Positions 36,767 to 45,904 of a stretch of DNA of 64,000 nt are shown in pieces. Origin of the DNA: Gaiellasilicea sp963784895 (GTDB lineage Bacteria; Actinomycetota; Thermoleophilia; Gaiellales; Gaiellaceae). The position numbers and the translations under genes are program-made. The DNA is taken from contig CAWATM010000002.1 of the NCBI GenBank assembly GCA_963784895.1, forward strand, positions 116,678 through 180,677, read 5' to 3'. Under the pieces are notes generated by a model. That model had not been told where the DNA came from, did no database searches, and worked only from the letters and a program-made list of their open reading frames with translations. The stretch's first letter is position 1. Each line of letters begins with the position of its first letter.

Positions 36767-38125
36767 ATGGCAGACCCCCGGGCTCAGCCGCAGTGGCGGT
36801 CTGCTGTGGACCTGCCCCTGATCGTGCTGGCGACGGCGATCGTATTGAGCCTGATCCGCTCGATCGACCAGCCCAGTTTCACCGTCGAGGTCGGTGACAG
36901 CGAGGTCACCTTCGTGCTCGCCGACGCGGCGCTCGCGGTGCTCGCCGGCTTCTGCGTGCACCGGCTGCTCGGCAGCGGCAGCCTGCCCCGACCCGCCCGC
37001 GCGCTCGCGATCGCGGCGGGGGCGTTCTCCGCCTGGCTCTTCCTCTCGTCGGCGGCGAACGGTGCCACCGCGGTGATCGCCGCCGCCAAGCTGCTCGAGT
37101 ACGGCGTGCTCGCGCTCGGGTTCGTGCTGTTCGTGCGCCGGCGTCTGCAGTTGTGGCTGCTCGTGGGCGTCCTCGTCGCCTATACCGTCGTCGCCGTCGC
37201 GTACGGCCTGCTCGCCTTCTTCGACGCGCCGCTCGTCGAGTCGCGCTTCCCGGGGCGCCGACAGCCCTCGTTCCTCGGCGAGCACGATCTCGCAGCCCTG
37301 TCGACGATGACGCTCGTCGTCGCGCTCGCGGCGGTGTTCGCGCCCCGCCACCGCCTGGGCAGGCTGCCACTCGTGGCGGGCGTCGCCGGCGCGATCGGCG
37401 TCGTCCTCGGAGCGGCCGTCGCCGGGCTGCTCGGCCTCTACCTGGCCGTGGGGGCGATCGTCGCGGTCGCGGCCGCGCGCCGGGAAGCGACGAAGCGCGC
37501 GGTCGTGGTGACGCTGGCCGTGACGGCGGCGATCACGATCGGGGTGCTCTCGCTCCGCTCCGGCGACCTCGGAGCGTTCCTCCGCTCGGTCGGGATCGGG
37601 GAACGCCAGGAGGACACGTTCGGCAACGCCGCCAGCTGGAACGAGCGCCTGATCGACGCCTACATCGGCGGACGTGTCTTCCTCGACAACCCGATCCTGG
37701 GGACGGGATGGCACGGTGAGCTGCCGCCGGAGGAGTTCGCACGCTTCATCGCCGACGCGCGCGCGCGCTTTCCCGATCAGCCGGCGACCTACTTCCCGTC
37801 CGCCGACGACGACTTCATCCCGCAGCAGACCTACGACCAGGTGCTCTACGAGCTCGGCATCGTCGGCGCGATCCTCTTCCTCGTGCTCGCGTTCGTGACC
37901 GTGCGGACGGCGGCGCGCGTGGCTGTGGCGTGGCCGCGCGGCGACCCCGACGCGCCCGCCGCTTACCTGCCGGCGGCATGGGTCGCGGCGCTCGCCGGCG
38001 GGCTGACGGGCGCAGCCCTCTTCGGCGGCATCCCGCTCGCGGCCATCTTCTGGATCACGATCGGGATGACCGCAGTCGCGCCGTCGCTCGCTCCACCGAC
38101 CACGGCGACCCCAGAGCCACCGTGA
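36767..38125 (+). CDS. O-antigen polymerase/ligase family membrane protein (Wzy/WaaL-like)
   Basis: This 452-residue protein has about 11 hydrophobic helices and a large extracytoplasmic loop. The loop includes SWNERLIDAYIGGRVFLDNP, LGTGWHGE and PQQTYDQVLYELGIVGAILF, which match the Wzy_C (PF04932) pattern. It probably polymerises or ligates lipid-linked repeat units outside the membrane. The next glycosyltransferase start overlaps its stop (GTGA), so it heads a three-gene plus-strand operon. Confidence 0.88.
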   Translation: MADPRAQPQWRSAVDLPLIVLATAIVLSLIRSIDQPSFTVEVGDSEVTFVLADAALAVLAGFCVHRLLGSGSLPRPARALAIAAGAFSAWLFLSSAANGATAVIAAAKLLEYGVLALGFVLFVRRRLQLWLLVGVLVAYTVVAVAYGLLAFFDAPLVESRFPGRRQPSFLGEHDLAALSTMTLVVALAAVFAPRHRLGRLPLVAGVAGAIGVVLGAAVAGLLGLYLAVGAIVAVAAARREATKRAVVVTLAVTAAITIGVLSLRSGDLGAFLRSVGIGERQEDTFGNAASWNERLIDAYIGGRVFLDNPILGTGWHGELPPEEFARFIADARARFPDQPATYFPSADDDFIPQQTYDQVLYELGIVGAILFLVLAFVTVRTAARVAVAWPRGDPDAPAAYLPAAWVAALAGGLTGAALFGGIPLAAIFWITIGMTAVAPSLAPPTTATPEPP

Positions 38126-39279
38126 GAATCGTGCACGTGATCGCGCGCCTGAACGTGGGCGGGGCGGCGCTGCACGTGCTCCAGCTCGCGCGGGAGCAGG
38201 CGCTGCGGGGGCACGACGTCGTCGTGGTCGCCGGCACGCTCGCCGCTGGTGAGGAGTCGATGGAGTACGTCGCAGACGGGCTCGGCGTCGCCCTGCTGCG
38301 GCTGCCGGTCCTGCAGCGCGAGCTCTCGCTCCGTGCCGACCCGGCCGCGATCCTCGCCGTGCGCCAGATCATCGAAGAACGGCGCCCGGACGTCCTCCAC
38401 ACCCATACCGCCAAGGCCGGCGCCACCGGCCGGCTCGCTGCGCTCTCGTGCGGGAGGGCAAAGCCGCGCGCGGTCGTGCACACCTACCACGGCCACGTCC
38501 TCAGCGGTTACTTCAGTCGCCGCTGGGAGCGCGTCTTCCGCTGGATCGAGCGCGGGCTCGCGCTGATGTCGGGGACCCTGATCGCCGTCAGCAACGAGGT
38601 GCGGGACGACCTCGTCGGCTTCGGCGTCGCGCCTGCTCGGCGTTTTGCGGTCGTCCCGTACGGCTTCGATCTGCCACTCTGGGGGCCGGCGGACGACGAG
38701 GCGCGAGCCTCGGTCCGCGCCGAGCTCGGAGCCGGCGACGGGACGTTCGTCGTCGGCTGGGCGGGGCGCCTGACCGCGATCAAGCGGCCGCTCGACCTGA
38801 TCCGCACGCTGCGTGAGCTGCTCGACCGCGATGTCGACGCGCTCCTCGTGCTGGTCGGCGACGGCGAGGATCGCCCGGCGGTGGAGGCGCTCGCCGCGGA
38901 GCTCGGCGTCGCCGACCGGTGTCGACTCGTCGGCTTTCAGAAGAGCATCCGGCCCTGGTACGCCTCCTTCGACGCGCTCCTGCTGACGTCGGCGAACGAG
39001 GGCACGCCCGTGGTCGCGATCGAGGCGCTCGCGGCCGCACGGCCGGTCGTGGCGACGCGGGCGGGCGGCACGGGCACCGTCGTGCGGAACGGCGAAAGCG
39101 GCTACCTCGAGGCGATCGGCGACACGCAGGCGCTCGCCGATCGGCTGGCGACGCTCGCCCGCGATCCGGCGCTGCGGGAGCGGATGGGGGCAGCCGGGGC
39201 CGAGGACGTGCGGATGCGCTTCGCCGTCGGCCGGATGGCGGACGAAGTCGAGGCGATCTACCGCCGGCTGCTCGCATGA
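38122..39279 (+). CDS. Family 4 glycosyltransferase (GT-B)
   Basis: This 385-residue GT4 enzyme has RIVHVIARLNVGGAALHVLQ, the DVLHTHTAKAGATGRLAA block, VVHTYHGHVLSGYFSRRWER, VSNEVRDDLVGFGV, the linker VVGWAGRLTAIKRPLDLIRT, and TSANEGTPVVAIEALAAARP. The HTHTAKAG and TYHGH blocks are typical of WcaL/Bshape-type GT4 enzymes in capsule loci. GTG 38122 overlaps the Wzy-like stop and its stop overlaps the next ATG (ATGA). Confidence 0.92.
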   Translation: MRIVHVIARLNVGGAALHVLQLAREQALRGHDVVVVAGTLAAGEESMEYVADGLGVALLRLPVLQRELSLRADPAAILAVRQIIEERRPDVLHTHTAKAGATGRLAALSCGRAKPRAVVHTYHGHVLSGYFSRRWERVFRWIERGLALMSGTLIAVSNEVRDDLVGFGVAPARRFAVVPYGFDLPLWGPADDEARASVRAELGAGDGTFVVGWAGRLTAIKRPLDLIRTLRELLDRDVDALLVLVGDGEDRPAVEALAAELGVADRCRLVGFQKSIRPWYASFDALLLTSANEGTPVVAIEALAAARPVVATRAGGTGTVVRNGESGYLEAIGDTQALADRLATLARDPALRERMGAAGAEDVRMRFAVGRMADEVEAIYRRLLA

Positions 39280-40370
39280 AGATCCTCCACGTGCACAAGC
39301 TGGCCGGGGTCAGCGGCTCGGAGGGCCACCTGCTCGCGCTGCTCCCGGCCCTGCGCAAGCGCGGGCTCGACGCTCGCTTCCTCGGGCTCGACGTGCCCGG
39401 CAGCGACGCGCACGTATTCCACGACGCCCTCGACCGGCTCGGGATCCCCCACCGCTCGGTCCGCTGCGGCTCGGACGTGAGCCCGCTGCTGGCGCGGGAC
39501 GTCCTCCGCGCCGTCCGCGCCGAGCGGCCCGACCTCGTCCACACCCATCTCGTCCACGCCGACGTCTACGGCGGCGCGGCCGCGGGCCTGCTCAGGATCC
39601 CGTCCGTCTCGACCCGCCACAACGACGACCGCTACCTGCTCGGCCCCTTCCGCTACGTCGACCGCGCCTTCGCGCGGCCGGCGCGGCGGCTGATCGCGAT
39701 CTCGGACGCGGTCCGCCGCTTCCTCGAGCTCGCGGGGCACGACCCCGCCAAGCTCGTGACGATCCGGTACGGGCTCGACGAGCTGCCGGCGGCGCCATCG
39801 GACCCGACACCCGCCGCCGCCGGCATCCCGGGCGAAGCGCCGCTCGCGCTCGCGGTCGGCCGGCTGATCGAGCAGAAGGATCACGCGACGCTGCTTCGCG
39901 GCTTCGCGCTCGTCCGCGCGGAGGTCCCGGACGCACGCCTTGCGATCCTCGGCAGCGGCCCACTCGAGGCCGAGACACGACGGCTCGCCGCCGAGCTCGG
40001 GCTGGAGGATGCCGTGACGCTTCCCGGCCGCACGGAGATCCGCGACTGGCTCGAACGCGCCGACGTCTTCGTGCACACCTCGCGCTGGGAGGGTTTCGGG
40101 ATCGTGCTGCTCGAGGCGATGCTCGCCGGCCTTCCCGTCGTCGCGACCCGAGTCAGCGCCGTCCCGGAGGTGGTGGCGGACGGCGAGACCGGCATTCTCG
40201 TCGAACCCGGCGACCACACTGCCTTGGCGAAGGCCGTGGGAGCGCTCCTTGCAGACAGCGAGCGCGCGACCGCGCTCGGCGAGACGGGACGACTCCGCGC
40301 CCGCACAGAGTTCTCCGTCGCCCGGATGGCCGAGGAGACCGAGGCGGTCTACAACGAGGTGCTGCGCTAG
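39276..40370 (+). CDS. Family 4 glycosyltransferase (GT-B)
   Basis: This 364-residue GT4 enzyme has KILHVHKLAGVSGSEGHLLA, DLVHTHLVHADVYGGAAAGL, VSTRHNDDRYLLGPFR, the linker ALAVGRLIEQKDHATLLRGF, and WEGFGIVLLEAMLAGLPVVA. It is the last gene of the Wzy-glycosyltransferase operon. Its TAG and the opposite methyltransferase's TAG share CTAG at 40367-40370. Specificity is unknown. Confidence 0.92.
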   Translation: MKILHVHKLAGVSGSEGHLLALLPALRKRGLDARFLGLDVPGSDAHVFHDALDRLGIPHRSVRCGSDVSPLLARDVLRAVRAERPDLVHTHLVHADVYGGAAAGLLRIPSVSTRHNDDRYLLGPFRYVDRAFARPARRLIAISDAVRRFLELAGHDPAKLVTIRYGLDELPAAPSDPTPAAAGIPGEAPLALAVGRLIEQKDHATLLRGFALVRAEVPDARLAILGSGPLEAETRRLAAELGLEDAVTLPGRTEIRDWLERADVFVHTSRWEGFGIVLLEAMLAGLPVVATRVSAVPEVVADGETGILVEPGDHTALAKAVGALLADSERATALGETGRLRARTEFSVARMAEETEAVYNEVLR

Positions 40371-41074
40371 CCGCCGACGGCGGCGACGACGTGGAAGTTC
40401 GCCGTCAACGAGCCGGGCCGCAACTCGCCGAGGAGTGCCGAGCGGCGGTCGAGCGCAGCCGCCGCCCTGTTCAGCACCCAGACCGGCCCACGCGCCAAGG
40501 ACTGGGCACGCGCACGCCGGAAGGCAAGCTCGGTGTAGGCGCCGATCAGCATCGCCAGGCAGGCTGCGGTGCCGCCCGACGGCTCGACCTCGAGCTGGCT
40601 CCACTCGGCGTTCGTCGAGAACAGCCGCCGCAGCCCCTCGTGCGTCCAGCGCCAGTAGTCAACCGGCGAGGGGTGATACCACTGGACGCCGTGCGTGGAT
40701 GCGAGCACCCGCCCGCCGGGGGCCGTTACGCGGCGGAGCTCACGGACGGCTTGCGCCGGGTCGTCACAATGCTCGAGCACCTGGGTGCAGAGCACCAGGT
40801 CGAAAGAGCCGTCCTCGACCGGGAGCGACTCGACCGAGCCCCGTAGCTCGGCGGCCGGGTTGTCGACCACGTCGACGCCGACGTACTCGGAGGCGCGCTC
40901 CGCGAAGAAGGGGAAGTACGGCTTCGGGCCGCAGCCGACGTCGAGCACGCGGTAGCTGTTTCCGATCTGTGCCTGCTGCTCCAGCCACGCGGCGAGCGGC
41001 GCGCGGACGGCCCACGTGGGCGAGGTCAGGGGTGGATGCCGCCGCTCCTCCCCGGGCCAGTCGGACGCCTGCAC
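40367..41074 (-). CDS. Class I SAM-dependent methyltransferase
   Basis: This 235-residue protein has motif I VLDVGCGPKPYFPFFAER, VGVDVVDNPAAELRG as motif II, FDLVLCTQVLEHCDDPAQAV, and VTAPGGRVLASTHGVQWYHP. It belongs to the Methyltransf_11 group. It lies ten bases downstream (in minus-strand order) of the glycoside hydrolase gene and may share its transcript. A glycan or sugar target is inferred from the locus. Confidence 0.9.
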   Translation of the reverse strand: MQASDWPGEERRHPPLTSPTWAVRAPLAAWLEQQAQIGNSYRVLDVGCGPKPYFPFFAERASEYVGVDVVDNPAAELRGSVESLPVEDGSFDLVLCTQVLEHCDDPAQAVRELRRVTAPGGRVLASTHGVQWYHPSPVDYWRWTHEGLRRLFSTNAEWSQLEVEPSGGTAACLAMLIGAYTELAFRRARAQSLARGPVWVLNRAAAALDRRSALLGELRPGSLTANFHVVAAVGG

Positions 41075-41084
41075 CGTGCCGACG

Positions 41085-42242
41085 CTACCCGCGGAGCTTC
41101 TGGAACGCCGCGAACGACGGCTTCTTCGCCCCGGGAGCGGTCAACAGGCCGGACTGCCAGCCCTCGCCGCCGCGGCGCTCGTCGCGGAGCAGGAACCAGA
41201 GGAACATGTCGATCCGCGGGTTGCGCTTGACGATCCCGTAGGCCTGGGTCAGGTAACGCGCCTGGTTCGCGAACGAGACGCCGAAGATCCGGTCGGGCGG
41301 GTTGGTCTGATAGCCGTACTCGGTCACCCAGATCCGCTTGTTCCCGTAGAGCCGCGTCACCTCGCGAATGAGGACGTTGATGTTCCCGAGCGTGACGGCA
41401 GTCGGCGCGTTGCCGTGGATCCCGGGCGGCGGCGGCGTGCTCGGGGTCTCGCGCGGGGCGCCGTAGTACGGGTGATGGGCGTAGGCGTCGAACCCCTTCG
41501 CGCCCGCCTTGTGCATCGCCCGCAGGAACGGCAGCGGCGAGGTGGCGGGCCGCGCCGAGTTCGGGTTGTTGTTGCCGCGCGGCCCGGTGACGCCGCAGGC
41601 GACCTTCGAGGCGCCGACGGTGGTCTTGCGGACGCCCTTGACGACCGCGTTGCAGATCTTCGCGTAGTCGATCGCGCTCTGGATCACGTCCTTGCCCTTG
41701 ACCTTCACGTACTGCGGCCGCAGGAAGGCGGGGTTGTTCGGCTCGTTCCACGCCAGCCACTGGCGCACGGGCGGCAGGATCCGTCCCTCCTTCGTCCGGA
41801 AGGAGCCGCTGTAGCGGCGAGCGGCGGCGGTCGCGAAGCGCTCGAGGTCGAGCGAGCTCTTGGGGACGACGTTGACGCCCTTGGCGCCGTTCGCCCAGGG
41901 CGGCGTCCCCAGGATCGAGAAGACGACCTTGATCCCGTGCTGCTGCGCGTAGAAGACGGTGCGGTCGTACACCGACCAGTCGTACGCGGGGTCGTTCGGG
42001 TTCGTCGGGTTGACCGGCTTGCGCTTGGAGACCCCGGTCGGCCCGCCCCAGACGAGGTTGACCCGGATCAGCTGCGTCCGCAGCTGCTTCAGCTGCGGGA
42101 AGACCTTGTCCGGGTCGCCGTAGTTGATCTGGGCGTCGTCGAAGATGCCGAGCTGGACGAAGCGCGACGCGGACGCCGCGGGCACGGCCAGGAGCGCCAC
42201 GGCCGCCAGGACGAGCAGCGAAACGACAGCCTGTCTATGCAA
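41085..42242 (-). CDS. Secreted glycoside hydrolase (clan A, GH5/GH39-like)
   Basis: This 385-residue protein has an N-terminal signal peptide (about residues 1-25, ending in AASA). The mature part is a TIM-barrel hydrolase with the acid/base motif RQWLAWNEPNNPAF and the nucleophile motif RIWVTEYGYQTNPP, plus GFDAYAHHPYYG. It would cut a beta-linked polysaccharide outside the cell. Such hydrolases in synthesis loci often trim or release the polymer. Its ATG overlaps the UDP-glucuronate decarboxylase stop by eight bases. The substrate is unknown. Confidence 0.87.
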   Translation of the reverse strand: MHRQAVVSLLVLAAVALLAVPAASASRFVQLGIFDDAQINYGDPDKVFPQLKQLRTQLIRVNLVWGGPTGVSKRKPVNPTNPNDPAYDWSVYDRTVFYAQQHGIKVVFSILGTPPWANGAKGVNVVPKSSLDLERFATAAARRYSGSFRTKEGRILPPVRQWLAWNEPNNPAFLRPQYVKVKGKDVIQSAIDYAKICNAVVKGVRKTTVGASKVACGVTGPRGNNNPNSARPATSPLPFLRAMHKAGAKGFDAYAHHPYYGAPRETPSTPPPPGIHGNAPTAVTLGNINVLIREVTRLYGNKRIWVTEYGYQTNPPDRIFGVSFANQARYLTQAYGIVKRNPRIDMFLWFLLRDERRGGEGWQSGLLTAPGAKKPSFAAFQKLRG

Positions 42243-43170
42243 CCGGTGCTTCCCGCAGCGACGAGTGCAGCTTGCGCAGCCCCTCGTCGAGACCCACCTC
42301 GGGCTCCCACCCGAGTACCTGGCGAGCCCGGGTGATGTCGGGCTGGCGCACCTTCGGATCGTCGACCGGCAGCGCCTCGTAGACGATCTCGCTGCCGCCG
42401 CCCCAGACCTCGAGCACCTTCTCGGCCAGCTCGAGCAGGGTGAACTCCTGCGGGTTGCCGATGTTGACGGGCAGATGCTCGCCGCTCTCAGCCAGGCCGA
42501 TCAGGCCGCGGACCAAGTCATCGACGTAGCAGAAGCTCCGCGTCTGCGAGCCGTCGCCGAAGACGGTGATCGGCTTCTGCTCCGTCGCCTGGCGCACGAA
42601 CGTCGGGATCGCGCGGCCGTCGTGCGGACGCATTCGCGGCCCGTACGTGTTGAAGATCCGGACGATCGCGGTGTCCAGGCCCTGCTGGCGGTGGTAGGCC
42701 ATCGTCAGCGCCTCGGCGTAGCGCTTCGCCTCGTCGTAGACGCCGCGGGGGCCGATCGGGTTGACGTGGCCCCAGTAGGTCTCCGGCTGCGGGTGCACCT
42801 GCGGGTCGCCGTAGACCTCGCTCGTCGAGGCGAGCAGGAAGCGGGCGCGCTTGAACTTCGCGAGGCCGAGCGCGTTGTGCGTCCCGTGCGAGCCGACCTT
42901 CAGCGTCTGCAGCGGCAGCCGCAGGTAGTCGATCGGGCTGGCCGGGCTCGCGAGGTGGTAGACGAAGTCGACCGGCTCCTCGATCCTGATCGGGACGGTC
43001 AGGTCGTGCGGCATGAAGACGAACGCGTCCGTCCGCATGTGCTCGATGTTCGCGAGCGAGCCCGTCTCCAGATTGTCGACGCAGACGACGCGGTGGCCGC
43101 GCTCGAGGAGCGCGTCGGAGAGATGAGAGCCGAGAAAGCCGGCACCGCCCGTGACGACTGACGTAGGCAC
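42235..43170 (-). CDS. UDP-glucuronate decarboxylase (UDP-xylose synthase)-like SDR
   Basis: This 311-residue extended SDR probably turns UDP-glucuronate into UDP-xylose or a 4-keto-pentose. It has SVVTGGAGFLGSHLSDALLE, HLASPASPIDYLRLPLQTLK, STSEVYGDPQVHPQPETYWG, the catalytic YDEAK, and RIFNTYGPRMRPHDGRAIPT. The PASPxxY and E-T-Y-W-G-xVNPIG pattern is diagnostic for UXS. GTG 43170 is chosen over a long open upstream extension with no homology. It is followed by the glycoside hydrolase with an eight-base overlap. Confidence 0.93.
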   Translation of the reverse strand: MPTSVVTGGAGFLGSHLSDALLERGHRVVCVDNLETGSLANIEHMRTDAFVFMPHDLTVPIRIEEPVDFVYHLASPASPIDYLRLPLQTLKVGSHGTHNALGLAKFKRARFLLASTSEVYGDPQVHPQPETYWGHVNPIGPRGVYDEAKRYAEALTMAYHRQQGLDTAIVRIFNTYGPRMRPHDGRAIPTFVRQATEQKPITVFGDGSQTRSFCYVDDLVRGLIGLAESGEHLPVNIGNPQEFTLLELAEKVLEVWGGGSEIVYEALPVDDPKVRQPDITRARQVLGWEPEVGLDEGLRKLHSSLREAPVA

Positions 43171-43211
43171 CGGCGCAGGATACTCGACCGATCGGGCGGT
43201 TCCCGTCCTGC

Positions 43212-44480
43212 TTACGAACTTCTTACCTGCTCCAGCGGAGCCCTTCGCCGCGCCTGGTGAGCGAGCCACGCAGCGCCCGCCGTCCAGAGGACGAGCAGGG
43301 CAGGCAGGCCCGCGTGGAGGTAGCGCGGATGCTCGAACGTCGCGCGAAAGAAGGCGTAGATCGCAGCGTTCGCCACGGCGCCTCCGAGCAGCATCAGCGC
43401 GACCCGACGTGAGGGCAGTGCGAGCACGCCGATCGCGATGAGCGGCAGCAGCACGGCCAGCAGGAGCGGCCGCCAGACGCTGGAATCGGTGAACGACGAG
43501 GCGAGATAGTCGTTCGACCAGAGCGGCAGCCCGGTCTGATCGCGCTCGAGCGCGAGGTCGTACCCGCGTTTCTTCGGCAGGAACGCCAGCATGATCGGCA
43601 GCACCGCGACGCCGCCGGCGACAAGCCTGCCCGCACTTCTCCAGTCCCGCTCGGACGCGAACAGAATCGCGGCGGCGGCCGCGAAGACGATGTTCGTCGG
43701 CCGCACCGCAGTCGCGTACCCGAAGGCGATCCCCGCCGCCACCAGCGCCCACGGCGGGCGGCCCCGCACGAGCGCGAGCGCGAGGCCGGTGGCGACGCAC
43801 GCCGTCGAGACGGGCTCCGTGTAGAGCTCGAGGCCCACCTCGATCGCCCAGGCGCTGTTCCCCCAGGTCTGCTCGCCGAGCAGCAGCCAGACGAGGAACG
43901 GCCAGAAGGTGAAGAGCGCGGCGGCCCCGAGCCCGACCTGACGGCTGCCGCTCGCTCGCTCACCGATGAACGCCGTCGCGACGATCGTGACCGTGTTCGC
44001 GATGATCGCCAGCGCGATCCCGACGCCGACCGCGACCTCGTCGTCGATCCAGCCGACGAGTCGGAACGGGAGCAGGGGGAGACTGAGGAGGAGCGGCCAG
44101 CCCACCGCGCCCGCAGGGGCCTGCGACTCGATTCGCAGGATCACCGCGGCGAGCAGGCAGGAGACGAATGCGGCGGAAGCCGCGATCACCCAGTGACGGT
44201 CGTCCGGGTAGCGGCGCCAGGCCCACCGCGCCGTGAGAGCGCCCGCGACGGCGGCAGCGAGGAGAACCGGCAGCAGGAGACCGAAGCTCGCTCCGGCGGA
44301 GATGAGAGCGCGCGCGGTGTCGATGTACCCGCTCGCGTCGCCGCGCGGGCCTTCGTAGGAGTAGGCGGGGAAGCCGGGAAGCAGGTCTCCTGATGCGAGC
44401 GCAACCAGAGGGATCGCCGCGCGAACGGCCGCGAGCGCCCCCAGCCAGAGCAGCCACTTCGACGGGTCAGCGGCCCGCAT
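43212..44480 (-). CDS. Polytopic membrane protein, probable GT-C-type glycosyltransferase
   Basis: This 422-residue protein has about ten hydrophobic helices. An early acidic loop, YEGPRGDASGYIDTARAL, is placed where GT-C enzymes have catalytic aspartates, and later ELYTEPVSTACVATGLAL and ATAVRPTNIVFAAAAAILFA resemble mannosyltransferases of the PIG-V/DUF2029 type. The function is inferred from topology. It is divergent from the LCP gene, whose ATG lies 11 bases away. Confidence 0.78.
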   Translation of the reverse strand: MRAADPSKWLLWLGALAAVRAAIPLVALASGDLLPGFPAYSYEGPRGDASGYIDTARALISAGASFGLLLPVLLAAAVAGALTARWAWRRYPDDRHWVIAASAAFVSCLLAAVILRIESQAPAGAVGWPLLLSLPLLPFRLVGWIDDEVAVGVGIALAIIANTVTIVATAFIGERASGSRQVGLGAAALFTFWPFLVWLLLGEQTWGNSAWAIEVGLELYTEPVSTACVATGLALALVRGRPPWALVAAGIAFGYATAVRPTNIVFAAAAAILFASERDWRSAGRLVAGGVAVLPIMLAFLPKKRGYDLALERDQTGLPLWSNDYLASSFTDSSVWRPLLLAVLLPLIAIGVLALPSRRVALMLLGGAVANAAIYAFFRATFEHPRYLHAGLPALLVLWTAGAAWLAHQARRRAPLEQVRSS

Positions 44481-44491
44481 ACACTGAGTCG

Positions 44492-45877
44492 ATGCTCGTC
44501 GCCGGGCTTCTCTCGCTGCTCGTGCCGGGCGTCGGCCAGCTGTACCGGGGGGCCACGCGGCGCGGGCTCGTCCTGCTCGGGATCACGCTCTTCATCTTGG
44601 TCGGCGGCCTGTTCCTCGGGTCGCGGGCCTCGCTGGACGCAATCTCCGGCATCGACCGCTCGATGGTAACGGCGATCCTCGCGGTCGACCTCGCCCTGCT
44701 CGCCTTCCGCCTGTTCGCGGTCGTCGACGCGGTTCGGGGAGCCGTGCCACTGCTCGTCGCCGTCCTCGTCGCCTTGACCGCCGCGCCGCACGTCGCGGCG
44801 GCGTGGGTCACGGTCCGGAGCTACGACGTGCTCGAGAGCGTCTTCGCCGACGAGGAGCCATGCGGCACGGCCTGTGACCGCGGCTCGGTCCTGCTCGCGA
44901 AGGTCGTCCGGCCCTTGCCGGAGTGGGTGCCGAAGGACGCGTGGGAGTGGGCGCTCGTCGAGCGGCTCGGGCCGGGTGAGGTCGCACCGCTCGAGGCGGA
45001 CGCCCGCGTGCTCGCGGACGCGAAGCAGCCGTCACCGCAGCCGTGGACGACGATCCTGCTCCTCGGCACCGACGAGGGCCCCGGCAACCTGGGTGCGCGG
45101 ACGGACACGATCATCCTCGCGGCGATCCAGCACGGCACCGGCCGGGCCGCCGCCTTCGGCGTCCCCCGCAACCTCGCGCAGGTGCCGCTCGGCCCTAAGG
45201 GAACGCCGTTCAAGGAGCCGATCAACGCGCTCTACGGCCGCTCGGGCGGCGGCGAGACGGGCACCCGCAACCTGAAGCAGGCGGTGTCGGCCCTGCTCGG
45301 GATCCGCGTCGACTACTACGCGCTCGTGAACCTCTTGGGCTTCGCCGACCTCGTCGACGCCCTCGGCGGCGTCGAGATCGTCGTCAAGGAGCGGCTCCGG
45401 GACGAGGTGACGCGGCCGGCCTGGGGCGAGCCGAAGCCGAGAATCGACGTGCGCCCCGGCGAGCGCCGCCGTTTCTACGGCCGCGAGGCGCTCGCCTACG
45501 TCCGCTCGCGCAAGGACTCGAGCGACTACACGCGGATGGCCCGGCAGCGCTGCTTCCTCAGCGCGATGGCGGACCAGCTCGACCCGGTTCGCGCGATCCG
45601 CAACTTCGGCTCGCTCGCGAAGACGATCGAGACGAACGTCCGCACCGACATCCCCCTCAACCGGCTGCCCTCCCTCGTCCGCCTCGTCAGCTCGGTCGAT
45701 ACGAGCGAGACGCTGACGGTCACCTTCGGCCCCGACTACTTCTTCGGCCGGCAGCAGTCCGGCAACTACCCGGTTCCGAAGCTCGGCCCGATGCGGTCGA
45801 CTGTGCGCCAGGCGATCCTCACCCCGGAGCGGCTGCGGCGGCAGGGACAGGCAAAGACCGCGGCCGCGGTTTGCTGA
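44492..45877 (+). CDS. LytR-CpsA-Psr (LCP) family glycopolymer-cell wall ligase
   Basis: This 461-residue protein probably transfers a lipid-linked glycopolymer to peptidoglycan outside the cell. The first 110 residues form several membrane segments beginning LLSLLVPGVGQLYRGATRRG, a TM2/DUF5683-like module not seen in most LCP proteins. The LCP domain follows: TTILLLGTDEGPGNLGARTD, PRNLAQVPL, INALYGRSGG, YYALVNLLGFADLVDALGGV and the arginine block EALAYVRSRKDSSDYTRMAR. ATG 44492 gives the hydrophobic N terminus. It is the likely last step for one of the polymers made here. Confidence 0.93.
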   Translation: MLVAGLLSLLVPGVGQLYRGATRRGLVLLGITLFILVGGLFLGSRASLDAISGIDRSMVTAILAVDLALLAFRLFAVVDAVRGAVPLLVAVLVALTAAPHVAAAWVTVRSYDVLESVFADEEPCGTACDRGSVLLAKVVRPLPEWVPKDAWEWALVERLGPGEVAPLEADARVLADAKQPSPQPWTTILLLGTDEGPGNLGARTDTIILAAIQHGTGRAAAFGVPRNLAQVPLGPKGTPFKEPINALYGRSGGGETGTRNLKQAVSALLGIRVDYYALVNLLGFADLVDALGGVEIVVKERLRDEVTRPAWGEPKPRIDVRPGERRRFYGREALAYVRSRKDSSDYTRMARQRCFLSAMADQLDPVRAIRNFGSLAKTIETNVRTDIPLNRLPSLVRLVSSVDTSETLTVTFGPDYFFGRQQSGNYPVPKLGPMRSTVRQAILTPERLRRQGQAKTAAAVC

Positions 45878-45904
45878 CCGGGCTCGCTCTAGACTGACCA
45901 AGCG

